A DNA stretch of 12,074 nt from Campylobacterota bacterium (GTDB taxonomy: Bacteria; Campylobacterota; Campylobacteria; Campylobacterales; SZUA-545): assembly GCA_030836705.1 (NCBI GenBank), contig JAUPLZ010000244.1, positions 1 through 12,074 of the forward strand, given 5' to 3'. How positions within the stretch are numbered: position 1 is the first letter of the stretch; every line of letters starts with the position of its first letter. A program made the position numbers and the translations under genes. The notes below the pieces were generated by a model. It was not told where the DNA came from. It searched no databases and worked only from the letters and a program-made list of their open reading frames with translations. Shown here in pieces: positions 7,052 to 12,074 of the stretch.

Positions 7052-7189
7052 ATGAAAACAACTATCATGCTTGCACTGCTTAGTGCTTTTATTTTCGCTG
7101 GATGCACAGTTAAACAAGTTGCACCAAAAGGTCCTTCTTATGAACAACAACAACAAAGTTCAGACAAGGCATTTAAAGACATGAATTAA
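7052..7189 (+). CDS. Small lipoprotein of 45 residues, function unknown
   Basis: The frame starts at an ATG with AGGAG six bases upstream (7042-7046). The first 17 residues form a lipoprotein signal peptide: Lys2, a hydrophobic stretch (IMLALLSAFIF) and a lipobox-like F-A-G-Cys18. Phe at the -3 position is less usual than Leu. After lipidation of Cys18 the mature peptide would have only 28 residues. These are polar, with a Gln4 run (32-35) and a terminal KAFKDMN. It would sit on the periplasmic side of the inner or outer membrane. I do not recognise a family; tiny lipoproteins of this kind are common in Campylobacterota and are often missed in annotation. It is followed at once by a strong hairpin shared with convergent sppA. 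Confidence 0.8.
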   Translation: MKTTIMLALLSAFIFAGCTVKQVAPKGPSYEQQQQSSDKAFKDMN

Positions 7190-7213
7190 AGAGGGCTTTC
7201 CCTCTTTAATTCA
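7182..7213. terminator. 14-bp perfect hairpin at the lipoprotein/sppA junction, bidirectional terminator
   Basis: TGAATTAAAGAGGG (7182-7195) pairs perfectly with CCCTCTTTAATTCA (7200-7213) across the loop CTTT. The stem contains both stop codons, TAA 7187-7189 of the lipoprotein and the reverse-strand stop 7206-7208 of sppA. The U-tract on either side is short and broken (CTCTTTAATTC), so termination strength is uncertain, but position and symmetry fit a terminator serving both convergent genes. Confidence 0.75.
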
Positions 7214-8087
7214 GATTACTTAACGCAGAATGCAGGCTTTTTGAGATCAAAAGAGTAGTTTCTGATGAAAGTTTTTCAAAAAACAAATCCATTTCACTCT
7301 TTTTATTCCACACCGGATTTTGAACCCTAGAAAGCTCAATAATTCTTCTTTTTGCAATATCTATACTGCCTATACTATCAATCAAGCCAATCTCTTTAGC
7401 TTTTGAAGATACAAAAACTCTGCCGTCTGCAAAAATGCTAGAGTTATTAACATCAAGCTTTCTAGCAGTTGCCACATCCAAAACGAACATTTTATAAATA
7501 TCATCGGAAAGAGTCTCTAGCGCTTCTTTCTCGTGAGCCTCCCAGTCTCTATAAAATGCTCCGACTTCTTTGTATTTTCCGCTCTTTACGACTTGGGGCT
7601 TAATACCAACCTTATCAAGCAGCTCTTTTGTATTTACCGTTTCAAACAAAACTCCGATTGAGCCTACTATGCTTGCCGGATTGGCAATAATCTCATGCGC
7701 ATAAATAGAGGCATAATAGCTTCCGCTAGCAAGCAATCCCGCCGAATAGACAACTACCGGTCTTGTTTTTGCATACTCTCTTATTGCCATCATAATTTCA
7801 ACGCTAGGAGAAACTGCTCCACCAGGTGAATTAACCACCATAAGAAGACCTTTTATATTTTGACTTTTTGCCTTCTCAAGCTCTTCTAAAAAACTATCGC
7901 TTTCCAATATTGGACCGCTTAATTCGATTTTATAAAGGTTCTCTTTTGCGACACTCTCCTCATCGCTCGAAATAAAAAACAACAATAAAACAACCACGAG
8001 CAAAACAGCCTTAAAGTGATTTTGTATAAACTTAATCGGCGCCGCCACAACCCAAAATATATTAGAAATTTTTTCTTTTAAATTCAA
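7206..8087 (-). CDS. sppA: Signal peptide peptidase SppA (36-kDa type, S49 family)
   Basis: This 293-residue membrane-anchored serine protease degrades signal peptides left in the membrane after protein export. A single transmembrane segment covers about residues 27-40 (AVLLVVVLLLFFIS). The S49 domain includes VNSPGG (85-90), the nucleophile Ser121 in LLASGSYYAS, and the general base Lys173 in SGKYKE; the 52-residue spacing matches the Ser147/Lys199 dyad of the Bacillus enzyme. It is the short form with one protease domain, as in most bacteria other than enterics. The start is TTG: no ATG occurs before residue 83, and an AAGGAG (8093-8098) lies five bases upstream, overlapping the stop of the preceding gene. 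It is cotranscribed behind mqnX with a 9-base gap and shares a terminator with the lipoprotein gene. Confidence 0.95.
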   Translation of the reverse strand: MNLKEKISNIFWVVAAPIKFIQNHFKAVLLVVVLLLFFISSDEESVAKENLYKIELSGPILESDSFLEELEKAKSQNIKGLLMVVNSPGGAVSPSVEIMMAIREYAKTRPVVVYSAGLLASGSYYASIYAHEIIANPASIVGSIGVLFETVNTKELLDKVGIKPQVVKSGKYKEVGAFYRDWEAHEKEALETLSDDIYKMFVLDVATARKLDVNNSSIFADGRVFVSSKAKEIGLIDSIGSIDIAKRRIIELSRVQNPVWNKKSEMDLFFEKLSSETTLLISKSLHSALSNLN

Positions 8088-8092
8088 CTGCT

Positions 8093-8098
8093 CTCCTT
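8093..8098 (-). promoter_or_regulatory. Ribosome binding site that fixes the sppA TTG start
   Basis: AAGGAG on the minus strand lies five bases before TTG 8087-8085 and overlaps the mqnX stop codon. It is the main reason to accept a TTG start for sppA. Confidence 0.8.
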
Positions 8099-9329
8099 AA
8101 AATATTTTTTCACCAAGAATATAGACACTATCTGCTCTATTTGAGTGCAATATTAGCTGAAGCGGAAGGTTTTTTTCATTTTCTACGCTATTTGGCAATT
8201 TAAACACCGCAAAATCAGCATCTTTGCCCTCTTCTATGCTTCCGCAATTTAATCCAAGCGCATTAGCAGAATTTTTTGTAGCCGCTATCAAAAGATCTCT
8301 TGATAAAAGATGCAAATCAAGACAACTCTGCTGCATGAGCGCCGCTCGCATCTCTTTAAACATATTGGTAGAAAAATTTGAACTAAGCCCGTCCGTTGCT
8401 ATCAAAAAAGGAATCTCTTTTGATTTTATATTTTCAAGATTTAGCGGTCTGCTTCCAAGCAGTCTATTTGAAACAGGACAATGAACTATATGGGCTTTTT
8501 GCTTTTCTATTATGGCAAGCTCCTCTTCATTTGCATAAACTGCGTGTACAAAAATAGGCTCTAAAGACTCAAACAACCCAAGAAAAGATATCGGATCGCT
8601 TGAAGCTTTTTCTATTTTTAGGAAATCTTTAAAAAACTGCTTAAATTCACCTTGCGACCTATCAAGCCACTCTCTTTCAGCCTTGCTTTCCATAAAGTGA
8701 GTCGATACTCTATATCTATTTTCTCTTGCGATTTTTAACACATGACGAACTAAAACAGGATGCACTGAATACGCCGAATGAATTGCAACTGCCGGAAAAA
8801 ATGTCTCGCTTTTTAGCTCTTCGCTGCTGTTTACTCTTGCTTTAAAATCAGTAAAAAAGCCGTCTATTGCGGCAGGATTTGAGCCAATAACCTCATTAAA
8901 AAAAACAACTTTTTGCTTCGCTTTTGCACACGAATTCATATCAAAACCATAGCTGCTAATGGCGCCAAAAGAGGTTATTCCAAACTCAAGCATCTCTTCT
9001 ATGGTTTCTTCATAACATTCGCTTGAACAGCCATCTATTAGCTCTTCTCTTTTTTCTATGACGCTATAAAGCCACGGCAAAAAATCGCCATACTCCAAAG
9101 TTGTACGATTTTTACTAAACTCAAGGTGAATATGGGCATTGACAAATCCAGGCATAAGAACCGAGTCTTTTTCACACTCTGTTATTTCTGCTTGCGGGTA
9201 TTTTTGTTTTAACTCTTGAAAACTACTCGAAATTTCGATAATTTTTTTTTCATAAGCAACGGCGCCGTTTTTAATAATTCTAAACTCATCGTCAATCGTC
9301 AGTATATAATCAGATTTTATTATATTCAT
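8097..9329 (-). CDS. mqnX: Aminodeoxyfutalosine deaminase, amidohydrolase superfamily (menaquinone synthesis)
   Basis: This 410-residue cytoplasmic amidohydrolase of the cog0402 type resembles the Campylobacter and Helicobacter enzyme that deaminates 6-amino-6-deoxyfutalosine in the futalosine route to menaquinone. Metal-site residues are visible: His66 and His68 in NAHIHLE, His211 and Glu214 in STHFMES, His262 in FVHAVY and Asp313 in ATDG. A short N-terminal beta domain (1-60) and a C-terminal strand region (EEGKDADFAVF) flank the barrel, as is usual. The substrate assignment rests on Campylobacterota context, where the gene sits beside sppA and aroQ; the motifs alone would also fit other deaminases of this superfamily. 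The ATG has only a weak site (AAAGA) upstream. It is transcribed divergently from aroQ across a 96-base gap. Confidence 0.85.
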   Translation of the reverse strand: MNIIKSDYILTIDDEFRIIKNGAVAYEKKIIEISSSFQELKQKYPQAEITECEKDSVLMPGFVNAHIHLEFSKNRTTLEYGDFLPWLYSVIEKREELIDGCSSECYEETIEEMLEFGITSFGAISSYGFDMNSCAKAKQKVVFFNEVIGSNPAAIDGFFTDFKARVNSSEELKSETFFPAVAIHSAYSVHPVLVRHVLKIARENRYRVSTHFMESKAEREWLDRSQGEFKQFFKDFLKIEKASSDPISFLGLFESLEPIFVHAVYANEEELAIIEKQKAHIVHCPVSNRLLGSRPLNLENIKSKEIPFLIATDGLSSNFSTNMFKEMRAALMQQSCLDLHLLSRDLLIAATKNSANALGLNCGSIEEGKDADFAVFKLPNSVENEKNLPLQLILHSNRADSVYILGEKIF

Positions 9330-9388
9330 AAATTTATCTTTCTTATTAAAACTCTAGCAATTTTAACTAAGCTTTTGTTAAAACTCTG

Positions 9389-9394
9389 TATAAT
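9389..9394 (+). promoter_or_regulatory. TATAAT -10 box upstream of aroQ
   Basis: A consensus TATAAT preceded by CTG lies 31 bases before the aroQ ATG. Transcription would begin near 9401, leaving room for the AAGGA ribosome binding site at 9413-9417. A -35 match is not obvious. This promoter would drive aroQ and probably the genes through flhF. The minus-strand mqnX promoter must lie in the same 96-base gap, but I see no clear element for it. Confidence 0.6.
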
Positions 9395-9425
9395 CCAACC
9401 AAATTCACAAACAAGGACTTAAATT

Positions 9426-9902
9426 ATGAAAATAATGGTTATTCAAGGACCGAATCTAAATATGCTTGGCGTTAGAGAACAGAGTATTTATGGACCTATG
9501 AAGCTTGAAAACATCCATAGCGAAATGAAAAAACAAGCAGAGCAACACAATATCGATATAGAATTTTTCCAAAGCAACCTTGAGGGCGAGCTTGTAGACA
9601 AGATTCAAGAGTGCCTAGGCGACGCTGATGCTATTATTATAAACCCAGCCGCATACACACATACTTCTATTGCCATAAGAGATGCAATAAGTGCCGTTGG
9701 TATTCCTACTATTGAGGTTCACATTAGCAATATCCATAGAAGAGAAGAATTTAGACAAAAATCAATGACAGCATCTGTTTGCGCCGGTTCCGTTGTGGGC
9801 TTTGGTCCTTTTGGATACCATATGGCGATGATGGCAGCTATTCAAATAATAAACGAAGTAAAAATGATAAAAGAACAGCAGCAAAAGCAACAAACTATCT
9901 AA
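9426..9902 (+). CDS. aroQ: 3-dehydroquinate dehydratase, type II
   Basis: This 158-residue protein has the length of the dodecameric type II dehydroquinases, which convert 3-dehydroquinate to 3-dehydroshikimate in the shikimate pathway. All key residues are present: GPNLNMLGVRE with Arg17, the catalytic Tyr22 in IYGP, Asn73 in INPAAYTHTS, His99 in EVHISN, and Arg106 and Arg110 in RREEFR. These align with Arg19, Tyr24, Asn75, His101, Arg108 and Arg112 of the Mycobacterium tuberculosis enzyme. The C-terminus has a Gln/Lys-rich tail (KEQQQKQQTI). An AAGGA site eight bases upstream supports the ATG. The next gene begins two bases after the stop. Confidence 0.97.
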   Translation: MKIMVIQGPNLNMLGVREQSIYGPMKLENIHSEMKKQAEQHNIDIEFFQSNLEGELVDKIQECLGDADAIIINPAAYTHTSIAIRDAISAVGIPTIEVHISNIHRREEFRQKSMTASVCAGSVVGFGPFGYHMAMMAAIQIINEVKMIKEQQQKQQTI

Positions 9903-9904
9903 AA

Positions 9905-10930
9905 ATGAACTATCTTATAAAAGATGAAAATTCGCAATATTATAAATGCGGATATAGTTGTGACAATGCTATCGTTTTGAGTTGTGAAAATGAGAATTTT
10001 TTCATAACCGATAGCAGATACACAACTGAAGCCAACGAGCAAGTAAACAAAAACACAAGCGTAATAGAATCAAGTGATCTTGCAAAAACCACAAGAGAGC
10101 TTATAAGAAAAAATAATATTTTTACAATCGCTTACGACCCAAAAGAGTGGAAAATAAGCGATTTTGAGAATCTAAAAGAAAAACTTCCAAAAGTTAATTT
10201 CAAGCCAAAAGAAAATTTAACTCTTTTGCAAAGAGCCGTAAAGAGCGATAAAGAGATAAGCTTTTTAAAAGAAGCTGTTAGTTTAGGCTCAAAAGCGTTT
10301 GATAATCTAGCAAGCTTTTTAAATAAAACCAAAGAGCCTTTGAGTGAGCAAAATCTTCACTTTAAAGCAAACGAATTTCTAACATCTTTTGGAGAACTCG
10401 AACTTAGTTTTGATCCTATTTTGGCAATAAACGAAAATGCGGCAAAGCCTCATGCAAAACCAACAAAAAACATACTAAAAAAAGATGATTTGATACTATT
10501 TGATGCGGGCGTTAAATATAAAAGATATTGCTCTGATAGAACAAGAACGGCTTTTTTTTCTAACGATTTTGATTTTTCGTTTGCGCAAAATTTCAAAAAC
10601 CAAAAAATACAAAAAGCTTATGACTTGGTATTAAGAGCCCACGATGAAGCAATAAAACAAGCAAAAATAGGCATGAAAGCAAGCGAGCTTGATAAAATAG
10701 CAAGAGATATTATCGCAAAAGGCGGTTATGAAAAAGAGTTTGTCCATTCGCTTGGTCACGGCGTGGGACTTAATATTCATGAATTTCCTTTTATAAACAA
10801 AAAATCACAAACCATTCTTGAAGAAAACATGGTTTTTACTATAGAGCCGGGGATTTACATTCCAAATGAATTTGGAATACGAATAGAAGATATGGTTGTC
10901 TTAAAAAGCGACGGTGCTTACATACTTTGA
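9905..10930 (+). CDS. pepQ: Xaa-Pro aminopeptidase / X-Pro dipeptidase (M24 family)
   Basis: This 341-residue cytoplasmic metallopeptidase removes residues next to proline. A creatinase-type N-terminal domain covers about 1-115, with FFITDSRYTTEA at 32-43. The M24 pita-bread catalytic domain follows. The five metal ligands are visible: Asp200 in LFDAG, Asp211 in SDRTRT, His285 in LGHGVG, Glu314 in TIEPG and Glu328 in RIED; the substrate-site histidines in KPHA and NIHEFP are also present. The frame is open upstream to 9779 inside aroQ, but ATG 9905 directly after the aroQ stop gives the expected N-terminus. No clear Shine-Dalgarno precedes it, so translation probably depends on coupling to aroQ. 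Helicobacter pylori has the same aroQ-pepQ-folK-flhF order. Sequence does not settle whether it acts on dipeptides or longer peptides. Confidence 0.92.
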   Translation: MNYLIKDENSQYYKCGYSCDNAIVLSCENENFFITDSRYTTEANEQVNKNTSVIESSDLAKTTRELIRKNNIFTIAYDPKEWKISDFENLKEKLPKVNFKPKENLTLLQRAVKSDKEISFLKEAVSLGSKAFDNLASFLNKTKEPLSEQNLHFKANEFLTSFGELELSFDPILAINENAAKPHAKPTKNILKKDDLILFDAGVKYKRYCSDRTRTAFFSNDFDFSFAQNFKNQKIQKAYDLVLRAHDEAIKQAKIGMKASELDKIARDIIAKGGYEKEFVHSLGHGVGLNIHEFPFINKKSQTILEENMVFTIEPGIYIPNEFGIRIEDMVVLKSDGAYIL

Positions 10931-11415
10931 GAAAAATTCTTGATAAAAACCTAACGCTTGAATATATTAATTTTTTTCCGTCAAAAAAAAAGAACTCAAA
11001 CTTAAAACATAAAGTGCTTATCGGAATCGGCGGAAATGTCGGAAATGTGAAAATGAGATTTAAAAAACTCTTTTTATATCTTCTAAAATATCCGCACATA
11101 GACATCATCCAAACATCTCCGCTTCTTAAAAACCCTCCTTTTGGATATTTAAACCAAGAGTATTTTTATAATGCGGTAGCCATAATAAAAACAAATCTTT
11201 TACCAATCGAACTTCTAAACCATCTATTACACATAGAAAAACACTTCAAAAGAGAGAGAAGCTTCAAAAACGCACCAAGAACACTTGATTTGGATATTAT
11301 TTTTTTTGAATCGAAAAAGATGTACAATAAAAGGTTAATAATACCGCACCCAGATTGGAAAAAAAGAGAGAGTGTGCTTATACCAATGATCTATCTATCA
11401 AAGAGGCAAAGATAA
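10927..11415 (+). CDS. folK: 2-amino-4-hydroxy-6-hydroxymethyldihydropteridine pyrophosphokinase
   Basis: HPPK transfers pyrophosphate from ATP to 6-hydroxymethyl-7,8-dihydropterin in folate synthesis. The core begins near residue 30 with LIGIGGNVGN, where most homologues have LGSNxGD. It continues with TSPLLKNPPFG, NAVAIIKT and the signature RTLDLDIIFF containing the two magnesium-binding Asp121 and Asp123, then PHPDWKKRESVLIPM. The 162-residue length includes about 28 basic residues ahead of the usual start, which I recall in other Campylobacterota homologues. The start is a TTG that overlaps the pepQ stop (TTGA); no ATG precedes the core, and translation is probably coupled. The N-terminal region contains T7 and A9 runs (10971-10977, 10983-10991), and the frame is intact across them. 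flhF follows after two bases. Confidence 0.93.
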   Translation: MRKILDKNLTLEYINFFPSKKKNSNLKHKVLIGIGGNVGNVKMRFKKLFLYLLKYPHIDIIQTSPLLKNPPFGYLNQEYFYNAVAIIKTNLLPIELLNHLLHIEKHFKRERSFKNAPRTLDLDIIFFESKKMYNKRLIIPHPDWKKRESVLIPMIYLSKRQR

Positions 11416-11417
11416 AA

Positions 11418-12074
11418 ATGAAGCTTTATACATTCACAGGTGAAACTCCAGCCGAAGCTCTAAAAAAAGCACAGCTTGAATGCGGCGAAGACGCATTGGT
11501 TGTAAACACAAAAGAGATTAGAAAAAGAACTATCAACTCTCCGGCTCTTTATGAGGTTGTTGTAGCATCAGAAGAGAACGAAAAAAAACCTTCAAAAGAG
11601 ACTATCCAAAAAAGCGAAAAATCATATATTGATACCGATGATGTGCTTTTAAATCTCTCAGAAACAGTCAAACAAATTACAAAAATAGCGCAAATTACAG
11701 AAAAAGATCCTGTTGAAAAAAAAGAGGAAAAAAGAGAAGAAAAAGAGAAAGAATCGCTTCCAAAGATAATTCAGTCAAACGACAATATGCACCTAAAAGA
11801 CATTCAGCAAGAAATAGGAAAACTTACAGATAAAGTTAAACTAATTCAAAATATGATTTGGGATACCGAAAAGCAAAATAGAAGCGGTATTTCAATCCCT
11901 CCTGAGTTTGCAGAAATATACAGAATAGCAAAATCAAGCGGGATGCTAAAAGAACACATAGAAGAGATAATGAGGCTTACGCTTGAGCACATGCCCTTAT
12001 CCATGCGACAAAACTCGACTAATGTCAAAAGATATTTTAATGTTCTTTTGAGAAAACTAACTACAATAAGAATA
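11418..12074 (+). CDS. flhF: Flagellar biosynthesis GTPase FlhF, N-terminal part (partial)
   Basis: The frame runs open from ATG 11418 to the window edge, giving the first 219 residues. FlhF is an SRP-type GTPase that places and numbers polar flagella and, in Campylobacter and Helicobacter, is needed for flagellar gene expression. The start is typical of FlhF: KLYTFTGETPAEALKKAQLECGEDALVVNTKEI, an SRP-like basic region. A charged, lysine- and glutamate-rich linker follows (about 55-115). The segment from about 155 (IPPEFAEIYRIAKSSGM) begins the helical N domain. The GTP-binding G domain, with its P-loop, lies beyond the window. An AAGAGG lies eleven bases upstream inside folK. In related genomes flhG, fliA and fliM follow. 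Confidence 0.93.
   Translation, partial: MKLYTFTGETPAEALKKAQLECGEDALVVNTKEIRKRTINSPALYEVVVASEENEKKPSKETIQKSEKSYIDTDDVLLNLSETVKQITKIAQITEKDPVEKKEEKREEKEKESLPKIIQSNDNMHLKDIQQEIGKLTDKVKLIQNMIWDTEKQNRSGISIPPEFAEIYRIAKSSGMLKEHIEEIMRLTLEHMPLSMRQNSTNVKRYFNVLLRKLTTIRI

Noticed and set aside
9779..10930. Xaa-Pro peptidase starting inside aroQ at 9779
   Set aside because: The added 42 residues are aroQ read in another frame and do not resemble a creatinase N-terminus; ATG 9905 directly follows the aroQ stop.
1..12074. CRISPR arrays, insertion sequences, tRNA or rRNA genes, prophage parts or defence genes
   Set aside because: No regularly spaced direct repeats, transposase-like proteins, terminal inverted repeats or structural RNA signatures were seen. 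The content is ordinary chromosomal genes.

Overview
This AT-rich window reads as chromosomal DNA of a Campylobacterota (epsilonproteobacterial) species, most likely Sulfurimonas or a close relative. The evidence is protein similarity recalled from memory plus two gene orders. One is ilvB-ilvH-lpxD, as in Campylobacter. The other is sppA and the aminofutalosine deaminase gene next to aroQ, followed by pepQ-folK-flhF as in Helicobacter. No database search was run. There is no sign of a mobile element, CRISPR array, rRNA or tRNA.

Layout: (A) 1-1698, plus strand. This is the tail of ilvB (branched-chain amino acid synthesis), then ilvH, then lpxD (lipid A synthesis). lpxD is broken by a one-base frameshift at a seven-A tract. 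A hairpin at 1693-1714 separates it from a convergent operon. (B) 6229-1709, minus strand. This is a tightly packed three-gene operon: a large predicted outer-membrane protein with an HELAH metallopeptidase domain, a propeller-like middle and a barrel-like C-terminus; a REC-PAS-GGDEF response regulator; and a class II aldolase/adducin-fold protein that has lost its metal-binding histidines. (C) 6272-7189, plus strand. This holds bioD (biotin synthesis), then a candidate 26-codon reading frame and a 45-residue lipoprotein gene, both with strong ribosome binding sites. A 14-bp perfect hairpin shared with the convergent sppA closes the region. (D) 9329-7206, minus strand: the futalosine-pathway deaminase gene (mqnX) followed by sppA. 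(E) 9426-12074, plus strand: aroQ, an Xaa-Pro aminopeptidase gene, folK and the N-terminal part of flhF, with spacings from an overlap to a few bases.

Most genes are housekeeping: amino acids, lipid A, biotin, menaquinone, shikimate, folate and the start of a flagellar cluster. The least explained parts are operon B, the short-frame/hairpin/lipoprotein unit at about 6908-7213, and the lpxD frameshift.
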